Part shown: positions 23,333 to 30,555 of the stretch, piece after piece
How the letters are laid out: every line of letters begins with the position of its first letter
How positions within the stretch are numbered: the first letter of the stretch is position 1
Source of the DNA: Brachybacterium nesterenkovii
GTDB taxonomy: Bacteria > Actinomycetota > Actinomycetes > Actinomycetales > Dermabacteraceae
Reading direction: 5' to 3'
DNA length: 52,202 nucleotides
Assembly: GCF_900163655.1 (NCBI RefSeq)
Contig: NZ_FWFG01000014.1
Coordinates: forward strand, 1-52,202
Program-made: the position numbers and the translations under genes
The notes under the pieces: generated by a model
Told to the model about the DNA's origin: nothing
Seen by the model: the letters and a program-made list of their open reading frames with translations, nothing else
Database searches by the model: none

Positions 23333-24709
23333 ATGGCCATCGCCACCGTCAATCCCGCCACCGGCGCGACCGTGCAGACCTTCGAGGCGCACGACGACGC
23401 CGAGGTCGAGCGCAGGATCGCGCAGGCCGATGCGGCCGTCGCCGAGCTGCGCGCCACCACGTTCGCCCAGCGCGCCCAGTGGGCGCATGCGACCGCGGAC
23501 ATCCTCGACGCCGAGAACGAGCAGGTCGCGCAGATCCTCACGCTGGAGATGGGCAAGCCCATCGGCCAGGCCCGCGCCGAGGTGTCCAAGTGCGCGGCCG
23601 GCCTGCGGTTCTACGCCGACAACGCCGCGTCGTTCCTGGCCGACGAGCCCCTCGAGGACCCCTCGTCCGTGAACGCCTCCAGCGCGTTCTCCCGGTACCA
23701 GCCGCTCGGCGTGATCCTCGCGGTCATGCCGTGGAACTACCCGCTGTGGCAGGTGGTGCGCTTCGCCGCCCCCGCGCTGATGGCTGGGAACACGGGGGTG
23801 CTCAAGCACGCCTCGAACGTGCCGCAGACCGCCCTGTACCTCGACACTCTGTTCGCGCGCGGCGGCTTCCCCGAGGGGGCGTTCCGCACCCTGCTGATCG
23901 GCTCGCGCCAGGTCGAGGCCGTGATCGACGACCCCCGCGTCAAGGCGGTCACGCTCACCGGCTCCGAGCCCGCGGGGCAGGCGGTCGCGGCGCGAGCCGG
24001 GGACCGCATCAAGAAGTCCGTGCTGGAGCTGGGCGGCTCCGACCCGTTCATCGTGATGCCCAGCGCCGACCTCGACGCCGCCGTCGCCACCGCGGTGAAG
24101 GCGCGCACGCAGAACAACGGGCAGTCGTGCATCGCGGGCAAGCGGTTCATCGTGCACGCCGACGTCTACGACGCCTTCACCGAGAAGTTCGTCGCCGCGA
24201 TGGACGCCCTGACGCTCGGCGACCCCGCCGACGAGTCCACCGACGTGGGCCCGGTCGCCACCGAGGGCGGGCGCCAGGACCTGATCGACCTCGTTGAGGA
24301 CGCGAAGCAGGCGGGGGCGAGCATCCTGCTGGGCGGCAATGTCCCCGAGGGCGACGGCTGGTTCTACCCCGTGACCGTCGTGGCCGACCTCCCTGAGCAT
24401 GCCCGCCTGGTGCAGGAGGAGACCTTCGGGCCGGTGGCCTCGCTGTACCGGGTCGCGGACCGCGAGGAGGCGCTGCGGATCGCGAACCAGACCACGTTCG
24501 GGCTCTCCTCGGCCGTATGGACGCAGGACGACGAGGAGAAGGCGTTCTTCGTCGACGGCATCGAGGCCGGGGGCGTGTTCGTCAACGGCATGACCGTCTC
24601 CTACCCGGAGCTGCCGTTCGGCGGGATCAAGTGTTCGGGCTACGGCCGCGAGCTGGCCGCCGCCGGGATCCGGGAGTTCTGCAACCTCAAGACGGTGTGG
24701 GTGGCCTGA
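23333..24709 (+). CDS. gabD: NAD(P)-dependent succinate-semialdehyde dehydrogenase
   Basis: The 458-residue aldehyde dehydrogenase is complete. It has PWNYPLWQVVRFAAPALMAG in the nucleotide fold, LTGSEPAG, the general base Glu232 in LELGGSDP, the nucleophile Cys266 in NNGQSCIAGKRF, and EETFGPVA and FGGIKCSGYGRE near the end. The length and the short N-terminus fit GabD/Sad-type succinate-semialdehyde dehydrogenases. It would oxidise succinate semialdehyde, the end product of homoprotocatechuate meta-cleavage, to succinate. An AGGAGG ribosome binding site lies before ATG 23333, 14 nt after the truncated dehydrogenase. It may be the only intact catalytic member besides the FAH-RraA fusion. Confidence 0.88.
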   Translation: MAIATVNPATGATVQTFEAHDDAEVERRIAQADAAVAELRATTFAQRAQWAHATADILDAENEQVAQILTLEMGKPIGQARAEVSKCAAGLRFYADNAASFLADEPLEDPSSVNASSAFSRYQPLGVILAVMPWNYPLWQVVRFAAPALMAGNTGVLKHASNVPQTALYLDTLFARGGFPEGAFRTLLIGSRQVEAVIDDPRVKAVTLTGSEPAGQAVAARAGDRIKKSVLELGGSDPFIVMPSADLDAAVATAVKARTQNNGQSCIAGKRFIVHADVYDAFTEKFVAAMDALTLGDPADESTDVGPVATEGGRQDLIDLVEDAKQAGASILLGGNVPEGDGWFYPVTVVADLPEHARLVQEETFGPVASLYRVADREEALRIANQTTFGLSSAVWTQDDEEKAFFVDGIEAGGVFVNGMTVSYPELPFGGIKCSGYGRELAAAGIREFCNLKTVWVA

Positions 24710-25026
24710 GGAGGTCGACGGGGCCCCCGGCCCCTGGGCGACGGCTTCCGTCCCTCCAGGCAGGACTGCGGTCCCCCACCCGGGACGATTCCCGTCTCTG
24801 GCTGCCGCCCAGGGCCCCTTTTCACAGCCGAGGTCCCACCCGCGGCGCTTCTCACCGCGTGGCCGAGCCACTGCGCAGCAGACATGGGCGTCAGAGAGCC
24901 GGTCACCCGCATATGTGTGGGTGACCGGCTCTCTGACGCCCATATCTGTCGGGCCTCGCCAGCGAGGGCCGGCCCGCTGCTCACTCGCCCGGAGCCGGCC
25001 TGCTGCGCCCTCACCGGGGAGACCCG
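24710..25026. other. Convergent intergenic region of 317 nt with a long inverted repeat
   Basis: No coding bias is seen. The region holds a 70-nt near-perfect inverted repeat at 24879-24948 (entered separately) and otherwise short GC-rich hairpins. It separates the semialdehyde dehydrogenase gene from the facing YetF-like gene. Confidence 0.5.
24879..24948. terminator. 70-nt inverted repeat, probable bidirectional terminator
   Basis: Two 30-nt arms (24879-24908 and 24919-24948) are complementary at 29 of 30 positions around a 10-nt loop (GCATATGTGT). The arms begin CAGACATGGGCGTCAGAG and include GCCGGTCACCC. It is the strongest hairpin in the window and lies between two convergent genes. Confidence 0.8.
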
Positions 25027-25581
25027 TCAGCTGATGAGCACCTCGGGCACGAGATCGCGTCCGCGCACGCCCTCGAGCAACGCCGCGTCGATGCTCTGAC
25101 CAGCATGGACGATCGTCAGGGTGCCGCGGGTCTCGCAGATCACGAGCGCGGCGTCCTGCAGGCGGAGGATTCCCGCGCGCCGCAGCTGGATCCGCAGCTG
25201 GGCCTCGGTCATCCCGCGCCGGCGCAGGTTCTCGGGGACCGCCTCGCCGCGGACCATGACCACGCTCGGGCGCCTCCCTTCGAGGTGCCCGCTGCGGCGC
25301 AGCGCAGCGGTGAAGCGCCCGAGCACGGTCTCGAGCGCGAGCAGGGTGGTCAGGGCGACGGCGGCACCGCCGAGGGTGGGGAAGTCCCCGAGCATCGCGC
25401 GGGCGGTGAGGGAGCCGACGAGCGCCAGCAGCGCCCACGACAGCACCGAGGGGCTGGACATCAGGCGCGGGCCCGACACCTGCATGAGCAGCACGAGCAC
25501 GACGTACAGCACGGTCGTCGCGATGACGACACCGAGGGCGCCTGCGCCTGTGATCCCGATGTGCGACCAGATCTCCGCCAT
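25027..25581 (-). CDS. DUF421/YetF-family membrane protein
   Basis: The 184-residue protein has two or three N-terminal transmembrane helices (GALGVVIATTVLYVVLVLL, LSWALLALVGSLTARAML, GGAAVALTTLLALETVL). A soluble YetF-type domain follows (RRPSVVMVRGEAVPENLRR, RRAGILRLQDAALVICET, LTIVHAG). The family is widespread, with no established biochemical role. The ATG at 25581 is preferred over 25590 because a GACAAT box lies 7 nt before it on the minus strand, matching the leaderless pattern of other genes here. Transcribed separately; the 2H phosphoesterase gene follows its start by 65 nt in the same orientation. Confidence 0.85.
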   Translation of the reverse strand: MAEIWSHIGITGAGALGVVIATTVLYVVLVLLMQVSGPRLMSSPSVLSWALLALVGSLTARAMLGDFPTLGGAAVALTTLLALETVLGRFTAALRRSGHLEGRRPSVVMVRGEAVPENLRRRGMTEAQLRIQLRRAGILRLQDAALVICETRGTLTIVHAGQSIDAALLEGVRGRDLVPEVLIS

Positions 25582-25645
25582 GACACCCATTGTCCCGCGC
25601 GGAGCGGGCGCGGTGGGATCGGATGCCCGGCCCCGACGCCTGCGC

Positions 25646-26278
25646 TCAGCCCCCGATGCTCGCCTGGCGCAGGACCTCCCACTCGTAGACCTTCCGGTCG
25701 CGGCCCAGCTCCATGAGGGTCACGAGGGGATCCTCGACCACGAGGGGGCCGGTGGGCAGCACCGGCAGGAGGGCATCGACGATGTCGGCGGCGGGTGCCT
25801 CCCCGGTGCAGTAGCCGAGCGTCACGTGCGGCCAGAACTCACCCCACTCCCGCGGACCCAGGACATCGTCGATCACGGAGCGCTGCAGCGCGCACAGCGG
25901 GTCGAGCCAGACGGCATGGGCATCGGCGACCATCACAGACTCGAGTTCCACGAGCAGCGAGCCGCACACCAGGGGACCGTGGGGGAGGTCAGCGAGCCCG
26001 TCGAACACCCGACGCGAGATCTCCGAGAGCTGCACCTCCGTGACCTCGTCAGTGAATCCGACGCCGTTCATCGTCAGGTGCAGTCCCTCGAGCGGCACGG
26101 GTCCGATCTCGGGGAGGGTGTCGAGCACGGGCGCGACCGCGCGGGCAAGAGCATGGATCTCCTCGGCGCGCTCCATCGTGACGTGGAAGGTCGCCATGCG
26201 CCGTCCCTCGCGCCACCCCGGACGCCACCACCAGTGGTCGCGCGTCGTGGTCAGATCCCGGCCGAGCTCGAGCTTCAT
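25646..26278 (-). CDS. 2H phosphoesterase (2'-5' RNA ligase family) protein
   Basis: The 210-residue protein carries both H-x-T motifs that define 2H phosphoesterases: HLTMNGVG at about residue 67 and HVTLGYCTG at about residue 150. The start is MKLELGRDLTTTRDH and a Trp-rich segment follows. The expected fold is the two-lobed cyclic phosphodiesterase/RNA ligase fold, acting on cyclic nucleotides or RNA ends. There is no signal peptide. A GAGAGGTG ribosome binding site lies before ATG 26278. The substrate is not known. Confidence 0.82.
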   Translation of the reverse strand: MKLELGRDLTTTRDHWWWRPGWREGRRMATFHVTMERAEEIHALARAVAPVLDTLPEIGPVPLEGLHLTMNGVGFTDEVTEVQLSEISRRVFDGLADLPHGPLVCGSLLVELESVMVADAHAVWLDPLCALQRSVIDDVLGPREWGEFWPHVTLGYCTGEAPAADIVDALLPVLPTGPLVVEDPLVTLMELGRDRKVYEWEVLRQASIGG

Positions 26279-26330
26279 GGGGCACCTCTCATCGTCGTCG
26301 AGGCCGACGCTATCTCAGACCGCCCCGTCA

Positions 26331-26390
26331 CCAGCCCGGGCTTCACGCCGCCAGCCCGGCCTCACGCCATCCGCCCGGGCCCTACGCCGC
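26331..26390. repeat. Three 20-bp tandem repeats at the 3' end of dnaB
   Basis: Units start at 26331, 26351 and 26371, each exactly 20 bp apart, sharing CC(A/G)(G/C)CCCGGG/C and a TCACGCC/CTACGCC end. The third unit contains the CTA (minus-strand TAG stop) of dnaB. The other two are beyond the coding end. Confidence 0.75.
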
Positions 26391-27758
26391 GTATCCCCCG
26401 CCCCCGGCCATGTCCTTGAACCGCGAGTAGCGGCCCTCGAACGCGACGGGGATGGTCTTGGTGGCGCCGTTGCGGTGCTTGGCGACGATGAGGTCCGCCT
26501 CGCCGGCGCGCGGGGATTCCTTCTCGTAGTAGTCCTCGCGGTGGATCAGGACGATGAGGTCCGCGTCCTGCTCGATCGAGCCGGACTCGCGCAGGTCGCT
26601 CATCATGGGCTTCTTGTCCTGGCGCTGCTCGTTGCCGCGGTTCAGCTGCGAGATCGCGATGACGGGCACCTCGAGCTCCTTGGCCAGCAGCTTGAGCGCA
26701 CGGGAGAACTCCGAGACCTCCTGCTGACGGGACTCGACGCGCTTGCCCGAGCTCATGAGCTGCAGGTAGTCGATGACGACCACCTTGAGGTCGTGCTTCT
26801 GCTTGAGGCGCCGGCACTTGGCGCGGATCTCCATGAGCGACATGTTCGCGCTGTCGTCCATGAACAGCGGCGCGTTGGAGATGCGGGACATGGCCCGCGC
26901 GAGCGCCTGCCAGTCGCGGTCGTCCATGGAGCCGTCGCGCATGCGGTTCATGGGCACCTGCGACTCGGCCGAGAGCAGGCGCATGGTGATCTCGGTCTTG
27001 TCCATCTCGAGGGAGAAGATGCAGGCAGTCTGGTTGTTGTGGATCGCGGCGGAGCGCAGCACGTCCATGCCCAGGGTCGTCTTGCCCATGGCGGGGCGCC
27101 CGGCGAAGATGATCATCTGCCCGGGATGGAGGCCCTGCGTGAGCTCGTCGAACTCGGCGAAGCCGGTGGGGATGCCGGTGACCCGTCCGCCGCGGCCCTG
27201 CGTGGCCTCGATGACGTCCACAGTGGGCAGGATGACCTCGCCCAGCGGCACGAAGTCCTCGGACTGGTTGCGCTCGGTGACGGCGTACACCTGCGCCTGG
27301 GCCTCGTTGATGGCCTCCTCGACCTCGCCGCCGTCGGCCGCGTAGCCGAGCTGGACGATGCGGGTGCCGGCCTCGACGAGCCGACGCAGGGTCGCGCGCT
27401 CGGCGACGATCTCCGCGTAGTAGCCCGCGTTGGCGGCGGTCGGGACCATGTCGATGAGGTCCGCGAGATAGGCGCCGCCGCCCACACGCTGCAGCTCGCC
27501 GCGCTTGGTGAGCTCGTCCGAGACCGTCACGAGGTCCGCGGGCTCGCCGCGCCCGTAGAGGTCGATGATCGCCTCGTAGATGAGCTCGTGGGCGGGCCGG
27601 TAGAAGTCCGATGCCACCACCTGCTCGACGACGTCCGCGATGGCGTCCTTGGACAGCATCATGCCGCCCAGCACGCCGCGCTCAGCGTTGAGATCCTGCG
27701 GCGGCGTGCGCTCGAGGCCGCGATCGGGTCCGGGTTCGAGGGCTTCGGTGGAGGTCAC
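26382..27758 (-). CDS. dnaB: Replicative DNA helicase DnaB
   Basis: The 458-residue protein has the N-terminal helical domain (RTPPQDLNAERGVLGGMMLS, SDFYRPAHELIYEAI) and a RecA-like motor. Walker A is GRPAMGKT (220-227), then IFSLEMDKTEITMRLL, Walker B VVVIDYLQLM, the sensor region VIAISQLNRGNEQRQDKKP and ADLIVLIHREDYY. No intein interrupts the motifs, unlike in many actinobacterial DnaB genes. It is the hexameric helicase that unwinds DNA at the replication fork. The start codon is GTG at 27758 with TAGACT 6 nt upstream, another leaderless arrangement. The usual neighbour rplI is not present upstream; a VapBC-like pair is. Confidence 0.97.
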   Translation of the reverse strand: MTSTEALEPGPDRGLERTPPQDLNAERGVLGGMMLSKDAIADVVEQVVASDFYRPAHELIYEAIIDLYGRGEPADLVTVSDELTKRGELQRVGGGAYLADLIDMVPTAANAGYYAEIVAERATLRRLVEAGTRIVQLGYAADGGEVEEAINEAQAQVYAVTERNQSEDFVPLGEVILPTVDVIEATQGRGGRVTGIPTGFAEFDELTQGLHPGQMIIFAGRPAMGKTTLGMDVLRSAAIHNNQTACIFSLEMDKTEITMRLLSAESQVPMNRMRDGSMDDRDWQALARAMSRISNAPLFMDDSANMSLMEIRAKCRRLKQKHDLKVVVIDYLQLMSSGKRVESRQQEVSEFSRALKLLAKELEVPVIAISQLNRGNEQRQDKKPMMSDLRESGSIEQDADLIVLIHREDYYEKESPRAGEADLIVAKHRNGATKTIPVAFEGRYSRFKDMAGGGGYAA

Positions 27759-27835
27759 CGTCTCAGTCTAGGGAGGGGGTCCGACGAACGAGCTCGCAGG
27801 ATCGGGCCGCCGACGGCCGACGCCGGGGTCAGTCC

Positions 27836-27930
27836 GACGGGCGGCGCCAGGGTGGCCCGACAGGCGCGACGGATTCGAGCCCGATGGGCGCGCCGGACTC
27901 GAACCCGACAGGTGCGTCGGTTGCGGGACC
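27836..27930. repeat. Four 23/24-bp degenerate tandem repeats next to a gene 3' end
   Basis: Units at 27836, 27859, 27883 and 27907 share GA(C/T)(G/A)GGCGCG...CGAACCC. They lie between dnaB and the stop of the PIN-domain gene (27939). The unit resembles that gene's last bases (AGAACCCGA at 27941). Confidence 0.6.
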
Positions 27931-27938
27931 GACGCTGG

Positions 27939-28382
27939 TCAGAACCCGAGCACCTCGACCCCCTCGTCTCGCGCGGCCCGAGCCAGGCGCTCATCCAGGG
28001 TCAGCAGCAGCGCGCCCGTCCCGACGGCGAGGTGGAGCACGGCCGCGTCCGGGAGCTTGAGGCCGGTGCGGGCACGGAGCTCGGCGAGCTCGACGCGCGC
28101 CTCGCGCCGGTGCAGGTCCGCGGGACCGTCCGGTTCCGCCGCCTCGATGCCGAGCTCGGTCAGCAGCCCCTGATACCGGGCGACGGCGTCGGCTCCACCC
28201 GCCCGGGCCGGCAGCACCAGCAGCTCTGTGTGCGTGAGCGGGTGCAGGATCCACGGGAGCCCGGCGGCCTCGTCGAGGAGCGACAGCACGCGATCATGCA
28301 ACGGCTCGGCCGGGTTCTGCGCGGCGATGACGATGCTCGCATCGAGCACAGCGAGGTCTGTCGGCGCCGTCACTCCGGCCAA
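27939..28382 (-). CDS. PIN-domain protein, VapC-like toxin
   Basis: The 147-residue protein has a PIN-type nuclease fold: DASIVIAAQ (Asp14, first metal ligand), HTELLVLPAR (Glu), LPDAAVLHLAVGTGALLLTLDERLARAA (Asp/Asp), which together supply the acidic Mg site. It is expected to cut RNA. The VapB-like gene upstream overlaps it by 13 nt (ATG 28382), or by 4 nt if GTG 28373 is used. The co-encoded antitoxin and overlap are typical of VapBC pairs. The target RNA is unknown. Confidence 0.8.
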   Translation of the reverse strand: MAGVTAPTDLAVLDASIVIAAQNPAEPLHDRVLSLLDEAAGLPWILHPLTHTELLVLPARAGGADAVARYQGLLTELGIEAAEPDGPADLHRREARVELAELRARTGLKLPDAAVLHLAVGTGALLLTLDERLARAARDEGVEVLGF

Positions 28383-28639
28383 TCCTCGCGCAGCCGTTCG
28401 TGAGCTCCGACGGGGAACCAGGCCGCGACAGCGGCATCCGGACGGCGCAGTCGGCGTCGGCGGCGCGCCGCGAGGGCCGCACGCTCATCCTCGGCGGCTC
28501 GCTCGCGGCCGATCTCCTCGAGCAGACGCGCGGCCACCTTGCCGCGGGAGAGCTCGGGCCATCGGCGCTGACCGGCATTGAGGGCGGCGCTCACCTGCTC
28601 GGTCTCGGTGATCATGTGACGCGGGAGTCTCGTCGGCAT
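28370..28639 (-). CDS. VapB-like antitoxin
   Basis: The 89-residue protein begins MPTRLPRHMITETEQVSAAL and continues with a basic/acidic helical region (LLEEIGRERAAEDERAALAARRRRRLRR) and a C-terminal tail (AAWFPVGAHERLREDWPE). The N-terminal part would be a short DNA-binding or dimer element and the tail would bind the PIN toxin. The start at 28639 is set by a TACACT box exactly 6 nt upstream on the minus strand. The gene overlaps the PIN gene. Family assignment rests on position and on the general composition, so I am moderately sure. Confidence 0.6.
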   Translation of the reverse strand: MPTRLPRHMITETEQVSAALNAGQRRWPELSRGKVAARLLEEIGRERAAEDERAALAARRRRRLRRPDAAVAAWFPVGAHERLREDWPE

Positions 28640-28700
28640 GACACGAGTGTAGCCCCGAACCCCTCGGTGCAGCACCGACAGCCTGCAGGGGCCCGACCTC

Positions 28701-28731
28701 TTGACATGACGGAGTGCACAAGAGGTACAGT
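28701..28731 (+). promoter_or_regulatory. Sigma-70-type promoter TTGACA-N19-TACAGT
   Basis: TTGACA (28701-28706) and TACAGT (28726-28731) are 19 nt apart, before the membrane protein/PadR operon. The leader to ATG 28794 is about 55 nt with GAGGGGGAACG as ribosome binding site. It is one of the few consensus -35 boxes in the window. Confidence 0.65.
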
Positions 28732-28767
28732 GCCGGTATCACATCAGTGAACCTCTGGTACAGTACC
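28724..28767. promoter_or_regulatory. Two operator-like GGTACAGT(A/G)CC elements
   Basis: GGTACAGTGCC (28724-28734) and the perfect palindrome GGTACAGTACC (28757-28767) are 33 bp apart, about three helical turns. The first overlaps the -10 box of the promoter. AGAGGT (28721) and ACCTCT (28751) form a further inverted pair. The PadR-type protein encoded as second gene of the operon is a likely binder. Confidence 0.6.
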
Positions 28768-28793
28768 ACAGGTATCTTCCGAGGGGGAACGCC

Positions 28794-29258
28794 ATGACCA
28801 GCACGACAGCCTCGACCGTCCCGACCAGTGGACTCACCCGGGCTCACGCGAGCCTCCTCCCCTACCTCCTCTGGCTGCTCGTTTCCGGGGCCGTGCTCCA
28901 CGCTGCGATCGCCCTGACCGGCAACCGCATCGGATGGGCCGCGGCGATCGGCACAGGGATCATCGGCCTCGCCTACGCGGCGTACGCGATCCGCATGGGC
29001 CACGGGCTCTCGCGGGTCCGCTACGGGCGTCTGGTCGCCCACGCGCTGACGTACGTCGCCGTGGTCGGCGGCTACCTGCTGCACGCCTACGTCCTGCTCG
29101 CCCTCGGATCGCCCGCGATCGTCGGCGATGGCGGCCGCGCCCTCGACGCCGGCTGGATGGGGGCGGCGCTCGCGATGGGCGGCCTCTGGGCACCCGGCCT
29201 GCTCATCCACGGCTTCGGCGCCATCATGGACCGCGGGTTCGAGGGGACACGGGCGTGA
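28794..29258 (+). CDS. Four-helix membrane protein of unknown function
   Basis: The 154-residue protein starts MTSTTASTVPTSGLTRAHAS. It has four predicted transmembrane helices: LLPYLLWLLVSGAVLHAAIAL, WAAAIGTGIIGLAYAAYAI, LVAHALTYVAVVGGYLLHAYVLLAL, MGAALAMGGLWAPGLLIHGFG. The helices carry several His residues (LHAAI, AHAL, LHAY, IHGF) that could bind metal or haem, though no full motif is recognised. It overlaps the PadR gene (GTGA). The operon is under the GGTACAGT operators. Role unknown; an envelope or efflux function under the paired regulator is plausible. Confidence 0.68.
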   Translation: MTSTTASTVPTSGLTRAHASLLPYLLWLLVSGAVLHAAIALTGNRIGWAAAIGTGIIGLAYAAYAIRMGHGLSRVRYGRLVAHALTYVAVVGGYLLHAYVLLALGSPAIVGDGGRALDAGWMGAALAMGGLWAPGLLIHGFGAIMDRGFEGTRA

Positions 29259-29686
29259 CCGGGCACCCCGGCGCGCGCGACGGATCCCCGGGCACGAGTG
29301 GCACCCTCCCGGGCGACGACGCCCGACACCCCGCGAAGACGGGCAAGGACCACGCCCTGTCGGACACGGACACGGAGTGGGTCGACGAACTGGTCCGCAG
29401 CTGGACCGAGGTCTACAAGAAGGCGGCCACCACGCTCGCGCTGCTGCGGATCATCCGGGACCGCGGCCCCCTGCCCGCCTCCGCGATCGCCCCGCTGTTC
29501 ACCGAGGCCACGGGCTGGTCGATCACCGAGCGCGGCCTCTACCGCACCCTCCGCCGCCTGGCCGAGACCGGCGCGCTGCGCATCGAGAAGGTGGACGTCG
29601 CGCGCACGGGCGCCAAGCGCCAGGACTTCGAGCTCACGGCGATCGGCGCGGCCTACCTCGAGGGCATCGAGGCGCAGCTGCTCTGA
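29255..29686 (+). CDS. PadR-family transcriptional regulator
   Basis: The 143-residue protein has an N-terminal Gly/Asp/Ala-rich tail and a winged-helix PadR domain at about 45-143 (TLALLRIIRDRGPLPASAIA, TGWSITERGLYRTLRRLAETGALRIEK, RQDFELTAIGAAYLE). PadR proteins repress membrane or efflux genes, usually beside them. The start is GTG at 29255, overlapping the preceding stop (GTGA), so translation is coupled. An operator-like pair lies upstream of the operon (28724-28767). Confidence 0.85.
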   Translation: MTGHPGARDGSPGTSGTLPGDDARHPAKTGKDHALSDTDTEWVDELVRSWTEVYKKAATTLALLRIIRDRGPLPASAIAPLFTEATGWSITERGLYRTLRRLAETGALRIEKVDVARTGAKRQDFELTAIGAAYLEGIEAQLL

Positions 29687-29727
29687 GCGCCGCAGCCACT
29701 TCTGAGCGCCGCAGTCACTCCTGAGCG
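29683..29727. repeat. Three tandem CTGAGCG units spanning two stop codons
   Basis: CTGAGCG(C/T)CG occurs at 29683, 29702 and 29721, exactly 19 nt apart. The first contains the TGA stop of the PadR gene; the second unit runs over the TCA stop (29715-29717) of the convergent DinB-like gene. The two gene ends thus share a duplicated junction. Confidence 0.85.
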
Positions 29728-30230
29728 TCGAGGTCCATCCCGAGGACGTACGCCGCCTGCCCGATGTGCTGGGCGGCGTCGTCGACGATGCTCACCAGGC
29801 GCTGGCCGCGGGTGACCGGCGGATCCCAGGCCTCGTCGATGATCTCGCCGAGATCATCCTCCGCGAGAGTGCGGAGGTAGGCGATCATCGCGTCGGTGAC
29901 GGCGCCGAGAAGCTCGACGAGCGCCGCCGGGTCCTCGACCCGGATGGACCGGGCCTGCTCGGGCGCATGCCCGTAGCCGACACCATCGCCCACCTCCCCC
30001 AGGTCCAGGCGGTCGCGGAAGCCCTGGGCCGTCCAGACCTCCTCCTCGCCGCTCAGCATGCTGAGCTGCACGTCCGCCTCCCGGGCGGCATGCCACAGGA
30101 GCCAGGCGATCGAGTTGTCGTGGCCGAGGGGGTGGAGGTTCAGCACCTCCGGGGTCAGGCGCTCGGCGATGTGCGCGACGGACTGCCGGGGGCGATCGGC
30201 GAGGTCGATGAGGATGTCGATGGCGTTCAT
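29715..30230 (-). CDS. DinB-superfamily protein (DUF664-like)
   Basis: The 171-residue protein is mostly helical, with conserved histidines spaced as in DinB proteins: HPLGHDNSIAWLLWHAAREAD near residue 35-50 and DDAAQHIGQAAYVLG near the end. These usually form a metal site for thiol-dependent enzymes; the exact reaction is not known. The ATG at 30230 has a TACGGT box 6 nt upstream (minus strand), so it is probably leaderless. It faces the PadR gene, with which it shares a duplicated 3' end. Confidence 0.72.
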   Translation of the reverse strand: MNAIDILIDLADRPRQSVAHIAERLTPEVLNLHPLGHDNSIAWLLWHAAREADVQLSMLSGEEEVWTAQGFRDRLDLGEVGDGVGYGHAPEQARSIRVEDPAALVELLGAVTDAMIAYLRTLAEDDLGEIIDEAWDPPVTRGQRLVSIVDDAAQHIGQAAYVLGMDLDAQE

Positions 30231-30555
30231 AGCGCCACCGTAGGCGCTCCCCCTGACGGACGAGCCGGGAGCCGCACCCGCGACGCTGTCCACCCCGATC
30301 CACGACGGTTCGCACCAGGACGACCCCGCACCACGGCAGCACCGCACCGAGGCGACCCCGCACCAGGACGACCCCACGCCGCGTCCGTGCGACCGCTCAC
30401 ACTCCCCGGGACGCAGGGTTGAGGCGTGATTGAAGTTTCTCCTATCGTCGGGGGCCCGAGCACGACCCGCCGCACGACGCCCGCCGTCACCCCAGCGGCA
30501 CCGCGCACCGCGCACCGCGCACCGCGCACTGCACCCCATCACCGGAGGACTTCCC
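30231..30555. other. Divergent intergenic region of 325 nt with promoters and repeats
   Basis: No coding bias is seen. It carries the DinB-gene -10 box (30237-30242), a doxX promoter candidate TTGAGG (30419-30424)/TATCGT (30443-30448), direct repeats of GCACCAGGACGACCCC (two copies, about 50 nt apart) and a CCGCGCA array. Confidence 0.55.
30501..30528. repeat. CCGCGCA heptanucleotide tandem repeat (4 units)
   Basis: Four perfect 7-nt units start at 30501, 30508, 30515 and 30522, in the doxX leader, about 25 nt before the ribosome binding site. Length change could alter the leader but not the reading frame. Confidence 0.85.

Noticed and set aside
26382-27758. Intein in dnaB
   Set aside because: The gene encodes 458 residues with uninterrupted Walker A, B and later motifs.
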